Positions 1-9,995 of a stretch of DNA of 23,001 nt are shown one piece after another. Each line of letters opens with the position of its first letter. Position 1 is the stretch's first letter. Below the pieces are notes generated by a model. It was not told the origin of the DNA. It was given only the letters and a program-made list of their open reading frames with translations, and searched no databases. The translations under genes and the position numbers were made by a program. The stretch comes from Rozella allomycis CSF55. Its lineage: Eukaryota; Rozellomycota. Location: positions 1 through 23,001 of the forward strand of contig KE561139.1 in assembly GCA_000442015.1 (NCBI GenBank), in the 5' to 3' direction.

Positions 1-140
1 AGGAGGAATCCTTTGTCCGCAACTTTAAGTACTTTTGTGTTTAATTGCCGGTAACAATAGGACTATTAAACAAATAAATTAAGAGCAATATTCTGAAACG
101 AACTTTATTAATCATCACGTATAACAATTTAATTAATTGA

Positions 141-3100
141 TTAATTTCTTTTCAATAATTCTAATTGAGTCAAAATCTCATGAAAACTTTTTCGTCTAGT
201 GTGATCCGCCGACCATGCATTGATAATTACCTCATTCCAAACACGATACTCGTCATCAATTTTAGGTCTTAACCCTTTTAATTAACTTCATAAATGATAC
301 CAATAAGCAAATCCCTTATGAATTCTTGAGTATTTTTCAGATTTGCCACATCCCATGCATTCTTTTTGTAAATCAGCTCGTACATTAGAATACTAAATGC
401 ATAAACATCAACAGGCTTGTTGTCTTCTTTTACAACCGTTTCATGGGACTGCAATCTTCTGATGAGCTATAATATCACAATTTCACTATTACCTCAGGAC
501 TTGCATATGCAAGGGTAAGACCGGCGGCTGTCGATGTCGACAAGCCAGACACTAGCTTGTCGTGAAGAAAGCTATCAATAACTCTTGCCAAACCGAAATC
601 TGATACGACACACTCTTCAATTATAAATCCATCGCCTGGAACGCTGTGGACATTCAACAGAATATTGTCTACTAACTATTGGTTTAATTGCTTACGAGGT
701 TTTAAATCAAAATGTATTACGCTATTAGCATGCAAATATTCCATTCCTTTACAAATGTCTATCAAGATATCAAGACATAAATTGGCGGTTAAATATTGTG
801 GTTTAGTTCTAATTAATTCGATCAAGGAAACGTTATAGTATTTTAGTATTATAGATGGTGGGCTAAATGTAAATCCAATAAATTGCGCTATATTTGAATG
901 TTTTAATGAGCTATGTGTCCCAATAGTAATCATTACCTATGCAGAGCAATTTCAGACGATAAATTGGATTTTGCTGCCTCGCTTTCTTATATTAATCAAA
1001 AATAAAATATTACCAGAAAACATTTTAATAGCCACAACGGAGATATTAGCTATGGGCTTGACTAGACGAGCCTTGTACACTTTTGCAAACCCTCCTTTGC
1101 CTATGAGATCTTTGATTTCAATATCATTTTTGATATCAATTTGCAATTGACCAGGTAAACTAATAAGAGATTTAACATCAGTCTAATATTTAACATGGTA
1201 TTGTTTTACTATCGTTGTGGAATCTAGAGCATTTGAATGTGGTCTATGATATTCAGGTATTATTAATGGCGTTGGTTTAAGGAGCCCAATTTTCGGTAAA
1301 GCTCTTTGACGACTACTCCTGCTCAATGAAATTCGACTTGGCTGAATTAACCTCGCTTTTGAAATTGATTTGAAAGATATTTTAGACTTTTTGTTTTTCC
1401 TGTGCCTCCAGTAAAAGAATATCAATGCAACTATTATAATGAAAAATAATGATGCTCCAGATGAGATTAGTATAATCGTCAATTCATTTGTGGCCGGTAA
1501 TTTTAATGGTTCATTTGAATAGATTGTTGTTGTAGGCAAAGAAGATGTCAGTAAGGAATATGGAACATTCATACTACTAGATTTACTTGTTATTAGAGGC
1601 GAAACATTCAAAATAGTTGTTAGTAGCAATGGGTCACTTGTGATACTAGATTCGCTGGTGGCGAGAGGAGAAGGAATCAACGTAGTTGTGAGTAACGATG
1701 AATCTCTAGTGATACCAGATTCACTTGCTGTGACAGAAAAAGGAATCAAAGCATCTGTCGTTGCAGTAGAAGTATATTCGGTGAATGACGATGGGAACCC
1801 CCTCGAATCTGTTGTTGTCATAAGGCTTGAAAAGCTTTGGCTGCTTTGAAAAATACCACTGCTTGAATAAGTGAAACTACTAAATGTCTTGGTTGTAGAA
1901 ATAGTCGTTAATTTGGATGTATTCAAAAGCGTGGTTGTTTGTGTTGATGTAGTTGAGACATTTATGGTACTGGTTGTGGTATAAGACCTTGAAGATGATA
2001 CACTGTTGATACTTGAAGTTAAACTTGGAATTGGACCATCACAACCACTAATCAATTTAATAACGTAATATCCAACGCGACAGCCAGACGGATAAAAGTT
2101 GGTAAATTCAATATCGTAGAGGAAGCTTTTAGCAGGCATATGGTCCAAATTAACATGAATAGATGTTGTATTTATGGCAGGCGAATTCGTAGCTCTAAAA
2201 ATCGAAGTGCTGTTTGGCTGCCAATAGCTTATAGCTGATGAACACAAAGTTGAGGATGCGGCTCTTCCTATTTTTATCTGAAACGAGCAAGAATCCATAG
2301 AGTTGTTGTCCATGATGATGATTAGTTCCGTAAAACTTTCGAATGAAAGATCGCAAGTTGATGAATGGAACTTTGTATAGAAATAATTTGAACTGTATCC
2401 AAAAAATTCGATGCCGTAACCGAGCCCTTGAAATGATCTTATTACATCCAGTTCGTCAGTCGGCGGATGTAAGAAACTTCTGTATCCACCGAGACTATTT
2501 AATGTATTATTTTCACCCTTGTCTACAATCAATTCAGATGAGCACATTAGCGGTAACATTGAATCAATCATTCGTTTGTAATNATTAGCGGCAACATTGA
2601 ATCAATCGTTCGTTTGTAGTTCGTTGCATTTAGTAGCAGAATTTCTGATATTGTTATGATACTTCTATATTGTCCAGTATATCTGAATGAAATCTGATTT
2701 AGATTGTTGATTCCAGGCGTGCAAGATAATGGTAAATTGTAATATGATTTCGACAAATCACTGACACTGATATCAACCTGGGAGTCGGCACCAAATGGCC
2801 GCCATGTCTCATCATTATTTAAATCAACTAGAATGTTCATGTACTGGCCATTGGGCAAGAAAAGATCACGATCAAATTTTACCGCCAATGTCATGTTGCT
2901 TGCACAGTCATCATTTGTGTAAGTGTACGGATAAAAAGTAATGTTGAAATACGAAGGATTTTGAGTAGAATTATAAAACGTCAAAGCCAATGGCATAACC
3001 GCGCTTGTTGAAACGGTTGAAGATTTTGTCATATTTTTTGCATAGTTGAATTCTCTCGAGAGCAAGTTTGTGGATGAGGCTTGCTGAGCATATTCGTAAA

Positions 3101-3155
3101 GAGTGCTGTATACTAATTGTATGCCTGAAATGAGCAAGTAGTGAAATTTCGCCAT
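141..3155 (-). CDS. Receptor-type protein kinase (TKL/Tyr-kinase-like), single-pass membrane protein, 7 exons
   Basis: This is one gene of about 938 residues once six introns (1183-1209, 986-1013, 911-936, 669-695, 467-492, 275-300; 26-28 nt each) and one duplicated copy around the N at 2583 are removed; the total is then an exact multiple of three. Residues 1-24 look like a signal peptide. An N-glycosylation-rich, Cys-containing ectodomain follows to about 370, then a Ser/Thr-rich stalk with imperfect repeats of about 24 residues. A membrane helix at 546-570 is followed by a basic stop-transfer (RHRKNKKSK) and a basic juxtamembrane segment. The kinase domain runs from about 655 to 938: G-loop GKGGFAKV 664-671, VAIK Lys689, alpha-C Glu704, HFDLKPHN 775-782, DFG 804-806, SPE 837-839, DVYAFSILMYEL in subdomain IX. 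The HRD Arg is replaced (HFD), so it is a non-RD kinase. The kinase exon has no ATG between the TAG at 1183-1185 and the G-loop, so it cannot start on its own. The ligand is unknown. Confidence 0.82.
2546..2620. repeat. Direct duplicate flanking an N (assembly join) in the receptor kinase ectodomain
   Basis: Copy A is 2546-2582 and copy B is 2584-2620, 37 nt each with 3 mismatches, around the N at 2583. Deleting one copy plus the N (38 nt) rejoins the two ectodomain frames exactly. This looks like an uncollapsed contig overlap, with the mismatches perhaps allelic. Confidence 0.85.
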
Positions 3156-3419
3156 AGTTACGACATCTAGGACACAATTGACCTTGAAAATGAAACTTGG
3201 TCACATGGATTTTTTCTATTAATTAATTAGAATAAGTTTGTAACTGGCATGAATATTTTTACTAATTGCGCTCACTAAAAATAACATATTCAAAAGACAG
3301 CTTTGGCAATCGAACATAATGTCATTTCAAAGACTAAATGGTAGCATTTTCATCCAAAAAATTAAATACACGAGAATTTTATCCGTAAAAGGCAACGAAA
3401 ATAACAATATTACCAGGGT
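3156..3419. promoter_or_regulatory. Divergent intergenic region between receptor kinase and CYM1
   Basis: These 264 bp separate two divergently transcribed genes, so both promoters must lie here. I see no recognisable core element. On the plus strand a 36-codon ORF starts at ATG 3319 and ends at a TGA about 10 bp inside the CYM1 reading frame, overlapping its start codon out of frame. It could act as an upstream ORF if transcription begins before 3319. Confidence 0.4.
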
Positions 3420-6400
3420 ATGCCACTTTTGAAGCAATTTATATCACCATGCCGCAGAACCTTTAGAAAATTTGCCACGGCATCATCGCCAGATAATATA
3501 TGCAAGCACCCGAACTTTGTGTTGAAGGCAAGCCAGCGTTACAACGAGTACAAGATGACAGCGTATCTGTACGAGCACATCAAGACCAAAGCATCGTACA
3601 TGCATTTAGAAAAGAGCGACACGAACAAATTATTCGCGTAACCATTATACAATATGGTGAAATAGTGTCGGATTTAAGACCTTGCCAGCGGACAACAAGG
3701 GGATTCCGCATATTCTGGAGCATTTAACGTTGTGTGGGTCAGAAAAGTATCCAGTGCGAGATCCGTTTTTCCGGATGCTGCGTCGATCCTTGTCGAACTA
3801 TATGAATGCGTGGACGTGTAATGTTGTTGATTTTGTGTGTGATAGTTCCGTATTTTACAATGTATCCGTTTACTACTGAGAATGAGAGTGATTATAATAA
3901 TTTGATGAGGATCTATGTGGATGCTGTGTTTCGGCCGCTGCTGAAGCGGGAGGATTTTATGCAGGAGGGGTGGCGGCTGGAGCAGCGGGATTTGGGGGAT
4001 GTGGATTCTGAGGTTGAGTTTAAGGGGGTTGTGTTTAATGAGATGAAGGGTGCGTTGGTAATGAGTGATGTTGGGATTGAGTAGTCTGATTCGAATAGTG
4101 TGTTTGAGAATGAGTGGCAGAAGGCGATGTTTGAGGGAAGTAAGTTTGGGGTGAATAGTGGGGGAGATCCGAGTGAAATACTGAGATTGGGTTATGAGGA
4201 ATTGGTGAGATTTAGAAATGAGAATTATCATCCGACGAATGCGTATTTTGTTTCGTATGGGGATGTGAATGTTTTGAATGTTATGGAGTATCTTGATTCG
4301 CAAATTAAAGAGTTTGAAGAAAAGGAAAAGATTGATGAGAGTGGGATTGATGGATTTGAGATTAAGGGAAATGAAACTGTTTATATTGATTGTCCAGTAG
4401 ATCCAAGTAAGAGTTGTAGATTTGAAGTGAAATAGTTGGAGAAGAAGAGAAACAAGTGAAGATGGTTTTGAGTTTCTATACGAATCCAGTGAAAGATTTA
4501 TATGAGAGTTTTGTGATGAGACTTTTATCGTGTTTGTTATTGAATGGACCAGCATCACCCATGTATAAAAGTTTGATTGAAACAAATCTTGGAAATGAAT
4601 ATTCACCAATCAATGGATATGATTGCAACACACCGTAAGAAGTTACGTTAAAGTTGATGAAATAGAATTTCAACATTTTCATTTGGTTTGCAGGGGATTA
4701 GTGAAGGCGATGTAGAGAAAGTGAAAGAAATAATTTTTGAAACATTGGAGAAGTCAATGTATGAAGGATTTCCGATGGAAAGAATTGAAGCAGCGTTGCA
4801 TCAAATTGAACTTTCATTGAAACATAAAACATCAAAGTTTGGAATAGGAATTGCTCAATCTTTAATGATGAAATGGATGCATGGAATAAATCCTTTAGAA
4901 TCTTTAAATTTAGAACAAGTAAATTTCTTAATCTATTTTTTCAATTTAGATCTTGAATAAATTAAGAGAAGAATTAAAAGATCCAAATATGTTTAAATCT
5001 AGAATATTTAAATATTTTTTCAAAGATCCAAAATTTAAAATTATTATTTCAAAACCAAATAAAAATTATCAAAAAGATTTAGATGAAAAAGAATCTAAAA
5101 TTTTAAATGAATTAATAAAGAAAAATGATAAAAATAAAATATTGAAAGAAGCTTTAAAAGTTAAACAAAGACAAGAAGAAAATGAAGATGGTAAAGAAAT
5201 TAAAATCTTTTTTAAAAGAAAATATTTTGCCATGTTTAGAGATTAATGAAATATCAAAAAAGGGAAAAGATTATTCTGTTCTTACAAAGTCAATAAATTC
5301 AACAAAATTATTCTTGAGAGAAACAGAAACAAATGGGATAAATTATTTCAATGCTATAATCCCCTTTCAAAATCTATCAAAATCTGATTTATCTTTTATT
5401 CCAATTCTATCTTTTGTAATTCAATCATTTCTCATTCATTAAAGATGTTGAGTGATCTTGGTGTCACTACTAAATCAAAAGCTCAATTTCAACAAGATAT
5501 TGAACAACACACTGGTGGTATTTCATTCTCTCCTTTTCTATCTCCAAATCTTAATGATTCAAACAAAGCTAACCTTGGATTATCCATATCTTCCTATGCC
5601 TTGGCAAACAACACGAACAAAATGTTCAATCTAATTTCTGAAGCACTAAAATCAACAAACTTTAATGACATTGATCACATAAAAACTTTGATAAACTCTG
5701 TAACAAGTCTCATATTCATTTCATTAGAATGCTTCAAACGCAATGTCAAGTATTTCCAGCCAGGGTCATTCATACGCCATGCAATTTGCCGCCAGTAAAT
5801 TAACAAAGCCACAAGTAGAAAATATTCAAATATTGTTTAGGCTATTGATGAATTATGGACTGGTCTTTATTATGTTAGATTCTTAGATATGCTAAAATCA
5901 AAATCTATTAAAGAGATATCCGAAACTTTGCATTTTCTTTCATCCTCTTTAATAGCTTTAAAAGATATGCGAATGTTTCTAGTCACTCAAGACAAAGAAT
6001 CAGTTGAATTCAGCATCAATAACTTTGTTTCAGGATTTGGTTCCACTTCTTTTAAAGATTCCGAATCATTTGAGCATACTGCACAATCAGGATCACATTC
6101 ATTCATTCCACTTCCCTTTGGATGTTCGTTTGCCAGTCTCGCTATAAAGGCTGTTCCCTATCTGCATAAAGATGCCATGGCGCTATCTGTTTTGGCTAAA
6201 TTACTCACAAACAAATTTCTGCACAAGGAAATCCGTGAAAAGAATGGCGCGTATGGCGGTGGTGCTTCCTATTCCTCTCTAAACGGCATCTTTTCTTTCT
6301 ACTCTTACAGAGACCCAAATCCACTGAAATCAATTGAAATTTTCAAATCAACAGAAGAATTCGTTAAATCCAAACCATTTGATCCAAAGGTACGCTTTAT

Positions 6401-6700
6401 TCTAGTCATTCAAAGGATCTCCATGAAGCGAAACTGGGACTATTCTCTGCAATGGACTCGCCGGTTGATGTGCAATCTGAAGGTGTTTTGCTGTTTGAGC
6501 ATGGAATCACTGATGAGATGAGGCAGGAGAGAAGAAATAGACTTTTTGAAATTACGCTTGAAGATGTTTATAGAGTTGCTGGAAATGTTCTTGGGTCGTC
6601 GGATAGTTCGGCGGTAGTGTTGGGAAAAGATGATCAGGATTCTAAAAGGGAGTTTAGGGATTGGGAGGTGACAGAGTTTAGGGATCTCATTGATCAGTGA
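3420..6700 (+). CDS. CYM1: Mitochondrial presequence protease, M16C metallopeptidase (Cym1/PreP/PITRM1)
   Basis: This protease degrades cleaved presequences and other unstructured peptides in the mitochondrial matrix. Eleven introns of 26-31 nt (3638-3665, 3818-3845, 4058-4084, 4407-4435, 4635-4665, 4919-4949, 5191-5218, 5416-5444, 5701-5728, 5815-5840, 6390-6415) leave an exact 989-codon frame, the usual family length. The first 25 residues are rich in Arg, Lys, Ser and Phe with no acidic residue, as in a mitochondrial targeting peptide. The inverted zinc motif HILEH is at 88-92, and the third zinc ligand is Glu189 in FNEMKG. The following [14 protein letters not shown] and MYPF segments are characteristic. 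The second half keeps [14 protein letters not shown] and, near the C-terminus, EKNGAYGGG, the substrate-binding Arg/Tyr-type region of the M16 fold. Coding DNA is G-rich near 3900-4300 and very AT-rich near 4950-5250. The ATG at 3420 is chosen because it opens the targeting peptide. Confidence 0.95.
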
Positions 6701-6914
6701 AATTGTTTAGGGAGAATGAAAGATCATCAATTAATAAATCAATAAATTAATAAGTCATAAATTATTTATGTTACAATCTTCATTTTCAATCCTTTAATGT
6801 TAGATCTACTATTGAGAACTATTTTCCTAATGTATTTGTTTATTGCCCAACTGTGTGGCGCATCCGACGTTTTATCCGGTCGTTATTCTCTGACAAGCAG
6901 AAACTTGTTTCTTT

Positions 6915-7991
6915 ATGGCCATAACCGATCTTAATCTGTTATATGAACTAGTTGCATCGCTTCCCACCATTGCGCAAAGCATGGAATCAGCAGCTCAAGG
7001 TAACCTCACCACTAATATATAACTTTAGAAATCCAAAATTCCAGGGCATCGAACGTATTTGAGCATTCCACGCAAAACAGCCCGCTAGTACGGCGACGAG
7101 GCAGACGGTCGATATCGCATTCACAAAACGCGTCCTACTTGCTGGAAGGAGATGAGGAGATTCCCGGTAGGTCGAGACGGAGGCGTCGGAACTCGTTTCT
7201 GGATGAGGTGGATACTGGTGTGCTGTCGACATCGCTGCCTTTGCCGTCGAGCAGCGCGACTGTGTTCAGATCGCCGTTGAGCCAGCGGTCGCAGTCGCAG
7301 AGATCGAGGAAAGATTCTAGAGGGGAGATGGTGGCGTCTGATGAGGATGGGCAGCAGGGCTCGTCGGCGATGATGGAGCTGGCGGCAAGTGCTGGTGGAT
7401 TGAGTCTTGGCAGTGTTACTGTGCGCAGACCTTCAGAAGCGTTTTATGATGTGGAGTCGAGGCTGCGGAAGAGTATTCGCAAGTATTTCCATTCTGATAT
7501 ACTGAACTGGATTGAAGATCAAGTTTTGAGGTTCTTGTCGGTGATCCTGCCTGTTGATGCTAGAAATTTTCCAGGATTTGTTTCTAGGCGAGATGGCACT
7601 GGAACAAGAGAGTTTCAGGATATGGATAGCGGAATGTATTGTTCGTGCAGTGTGGGGAGATCAGAAAACGTTAATAGCGCTTTGATGTCGCCTAGAACAA
7701 GGAAAAATAGAAAAGGGAAGCAGCGAAAATCTTCTAGGGATGATCCTATAGTTGCATGCTTTCAGTCAANGCTTTCAGTCAAGCGACAATAATTGTAAAA
7801 TAATCCTTCAAACACTGGTACAGTACTATAATTTGAAGAGTATCACATTTTGTGTATTTTCATATAGTGACCACAAAAGAAAGTGGTGTATTTATTATAT
7901 CCATGTCTGAAGNATATCCGAATCTGAAGCTGACAATTTTGTTATTCCTGGAATGTCCTTAAAGCAGTTTATAGAGGATGAACTAAAATAG
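6915..7991 (+). CDS. R3H-domain protein, R3HDM4-like (R3H-associated domain plus C-terminal R3H)
   Basis: This is a putative nucleic-acid-binding protein of unknown role. Introns 7000-7028 (29 nt) and 7840-7867 (28 nt), plus removal of two duplicated joins (Ns at 7770 and 7913), leave an exact 329-codon frame from ATG 6915 to TAG 7989-7991. The N-terminal half is Arg/Ser-rich and probably disordered. The middle (YDVESRLRKSI to WIEDQVLRFLS) resembles the R3H-associated segment of animal R3HDM4, and the end (CKIILQTLVQYYNL, then a short beta strand, then IPGMSLKQFIEDEL) matches the C-terminal R3H region of that family. The signature Arg and His of the R3H motif are not conserved, so RNA binding is uncertain. 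The assignment comes from recalled similarity in order and spacing, not from a search. The first 600 bp are more GC-rich than the neighbouring genes. Confidence 0.65.
7758..7782. repeat. Direct duplicate flanking an N (assembly join) in the R3H gene
   Basis: Copies 7758-7769 and 7771-7782 (12 nt, identical) flank the N at 7770. Removing 13 nt joins the R3H-associated part to the C-terminal R3H part in frame. Confidence 0.8.
7897..7929. repeat. Second direct duplicate flanking an N in the R3H gene
   Basis: Copies 7897-7912 and 7914-7929 (16 nt, about 13 matching) flank the N at 7913. Removing 17 nt gives the reading frame that ends at the TAG at 7989. Confidence 0.7.
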
Positions 7992-8047
7992 TTAAATCGC
8001 TTGTAATAGCACAATAAAATTTTGAATTCATGTAATTTTGATGTTTA

Positions 8048-8338
8048 TTACCCCCATGCTACGGTAATGCAATAATTTATTACAAGTATTCCTTCTGAGC
8101 TGAAACATTTGTATAGATTTCGTAGTGATTCATCAGGTGCTGGCGCAAACGCGCTATTGACGTATAAAAATAGATTATTTCCTCCTTCAGAACCCAGCTT
8201 CAATTGCTTGCGAAGAAAATCGCTTAAAGAGGCGACATCTTGATTGGCATCTACCATGAACTTGTTCTGTTTCAAGATCGGAGTACTTCCAACAGCCTTA
8301 AACAAGACTACAAATTTATGAACGTCACTCGACATCAT
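8048..8338 (-). CDS. ATG12: Autophagy ubiquitin-like protein ATG12
   Basis: ATG12 is activated by ATG7, passed to ATG10 and attached to ATG5; the ATG12-ATG5 conjugate then promotes ATG8 lipidation on autophagosomal membranes. This intron-free ORF encodes 96 residues, almost only the ubiquitin-like core, so the variable N-terminal extension of yeast ATG12 is absent. Hallmarks are KFVVLFKAVGSTPILKQNKF near the N-terminus, SLSDFLRKQLKL, FLYVNSAFAPAPDESLRNLY and the C-terminal NYC..AWG ending in the glycine needed for conjugation (Gly96). The first ATG of a Met-Met pair at 8336-8338 is used. It lies 98 bp from, and divergent to, the PNS1-like gene. ATG7 lies about 7.4 kb away in the same window. 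Confidence 0.95.
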   Translation of the reverse strand: MMSSDVHKFVVLFKAVGSTPILKQNKFMVDANQDVASLSDFLRKQLKLGSEGGNNLFLYVNSAFAPAPDESLRNLYKCFSSEGILVINYCITVAWG

Positions 8339-8436
8339 TACGATATTCCTTTAGCTTTAAAAATTTGGCTTTGGTTTATCGAAATTCTATTTTTGGCGTC
8401 ATTANATTTTTGGTGTCATTAAAACGACTCAGCCAC
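8339..8436. promoter_or_regulatory. Short divergent intergenic region, ATG12 / PNS1-like, containing an assembly join
   Basis: At most 98 bp separate the two start codons. The N at 8405 is flanked by 16-nt copies (8389-8404 and 8406-8421, one mismatch), so the true spacer is probably about 81 bp. Both promoters must share this space. No motif was recognised. Confidence 0.45.
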
Positions 8437-9912
8437 ATGTCGTATCAGCAACCACAGTATGGCAACGCGCCATATGGTCAGCCGCAAAACTGGCAGCAAC
8501 CGTATGGACAACCACAACCAAATTACTCGCAACCACAATATAATCCTCCTTATGCCCCTCAAGACCAAAAGGTTCCAGAAGATTCCAAGAAGCACGGTAG
8601 CACTTCCAACGTCAGTGGTAGACCGGTGTACCAAGATTTATGGGCAGCGCTTCTGTATTTGTTTCATTTCGTCGTGTTAATCGGCCTTGGAGGTTATTGT
8701 ATCCATGCATTCATAAATCATGCAAGGTTCGGAGATACTTCTTCATCGGGAGGCAATTCACTTCCAGTGCCTGATCATACTTTGGGGATTTCTATTGCGT
8801 CTATGCTTGCTGTCGCTATAGTGTTTACATCGTTCTACACCTATTTGATGTATCGCCACGCTAAAAAGCTGATTTACTTTACTTTTATCATGAATATTGC
8901 TTTTACTGTAGCTTTGGGGGTCCTTTATATTGCGCAAAGGGTGATGAATGGAGCTGTTGTTATGTTCATTATTGCGGGATTACAGTTGATCTTTTTCTAT
9001 TTTTCCAGAAATCGTATTCCTTTTGCAGCTCTTGTGTTGGAATCTGTAGTTGGTGTTCTGAAGAGATATCCTGCGATGTTAAACGTGCCAATTGTTGTAA
9101 TGATCGCTACCGTCACTCTGTCGGTGTTTATCGCTTTTGCTATGGTTGGTTCTATGTTCGCCTTTGAAAACGGAGGTTATTCAATAATTTTCTTCATCTT
9201 TTCTCTCTACTGGACACAGCAAGTTATTGCCAATACTGGTCATGTTACGCTAAGTGGAGTCTATTCAACATTTTACTTTATGGAAGGAACTGGTCAAGCT
9301 ATTTCTAATCCTACTGGATCATCCGCTAAACGTGCTTTAACTTATTCTTTTGGTTCTATCTGTTTTGGATCTTTGATTGTCGCAATTATTCAATTTTTAC
9401 GTGAACTTTTACGCCAATCAGCTCGCGATGGATCATTTTTTGGCGCCGTTATGGGATGTTGTCTTGGCTATATTGAATCATTGATTGAATATTTTAATCA
9501 TTATGCGTATGTTCAAGTTGCGATGTATGGAAAACCGTTCTGTGCTGCGGCAAAAGACACTTGGACAATGGTTAAGAGTAGAGGAGTTGATGCTATTATC
9601 AATGATAACTTTGTTGGAACAGCTTTATCTTTTGGCAGTTTGATTTGCGGTGTGCTTTCAGCTGCAGTTGCAGGATTAGTCATCGCAACTGGAATAACTT
9701 CTGATTCTGATTCAGTTAAAATTATTGTCATATTCGTCGTCATTGGTTTATTTGTCGGCCTTGTTATTTTCTCCACCGTAACAACTGTTGTTAATTCTGG
9801 AACTGCAACAATCTTTGTGTGTCTCGCGGTTGATCCAAACTCACTTCGCCGTAATAATCCAGAACTTTTCGCCAAGTTTGCTGAAGTTTATCCTGAAGTG
9901 AACTTTGCTTAA
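8437..9912 (+). CDS. PNS1: PNS1 / choline transporter-like (CTL) multi-pass membrane protein
   Basis: This is an intron-free 491-residue membrane protein of the CTL/SLC44 family. Fungal PNS1 is a plasma-membrane protein of uncertain substrate; choline transport is known for animal relatives only. Residues 1-50 form a Gln/Pro/Tyr-rich cytoplasmic tail (repeated YGQPQ-like units). About ten hydrophobic segments follow, starting near residue 70. Family features include TQQVIANTGHVTLSGVYSTFYF, the segment SFGSICFGSLIVA, YFNHYAYVQVAMYGKPFC and AAKDTWTMVKSRGVDAIINDN, which are the most conserved CTL blocks. The start at 8437 is preferred because upstream codons cross the N at 8405 and are not coding-like. 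The C-terminus is short and hydrophilic. Confidence 0.92.
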   Translation: MSYQQPQYGNAPYGQPQNWQQPYGQPQPNYSQPQYNPPYAPQDQKVPEDSKKHGSTSNVSGRPVYQDLWAALLYLFHFVVLIGLGGYCIHAFINHARFGDTSSSGGNSLPVPDHTLGISIASMLAVAIVFTSFYTYLMYRHAKKLIYFTFIMNIAFTVALGVLYIAQRVMNGAVVMFIIAGLQLIFFYFSRNRIPFAALVLESVVGVLKRYPAMLNVPIVVMIATVTLSVFIAFAMVGSMFAFENGGYSIIFFIFSLYWTQQVIANTGHVTLSGVYSTFYFMEGTGQAISNPTGSSAKRALTYSFGSICFGSLIVAIIQFLRELLRQSARDGSFFGAVMGCCLGYIESLIEYFNHYAYVQVAMYGKPFCAAAKDTWTMVKSRGVDAIINDNFVGTALSFGSLICGVLSAAVAGLVIATGITSDSDSVKIIVIFVVIGLFVGLVIFSTVTTVVNSGTATIFVCLAVDPNSLRRNNPELFAKFAEVYPEVNFA

Positions 9913-9995
9913 ATAAATTTATAACCCGGTTAAATTTCTTTTAGATTTATTGACAATTATTGACTAGCAGGGGCTGACTATAATTACAGCCAAAC

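Noticed and set aside
1-54. 17-codon plus-strand tail ending in TAA at 52-54, and an AGGAGG at the window start
   Set aside because: Too short to support as a gene end. A Shine-Dalgarno reading does not apply to a spliced nuclear genome.
1183-2571. Stand-alone membrane protein ending at the TAG at 1183
   Set aside because: The stop lies at the end of a phase-preserving 27-nt intron, and the downstream kinase exon lacks its own start, so one gene is the better model.
3420-3459. 40-nt GT-AG interval at the CYM1 start as a 5' intron joined to the upstream ORF
   Set aside because: It would remove part of a good mitochondrial targeting peptide and is longer than the 26-31 nt intron class.
3674-4609. 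311-codon open frame on the minus strand
   Set aside because: It is antisense to CYM1, low in complexity (Ile, Leu, His, Ser, Thr), and produced by the G-rich, purine-biased coding strand.
9513-9875. 120-codon minus-strand open frame
   Set aside because: Shadow of the PNS1-like gene with no independent features.
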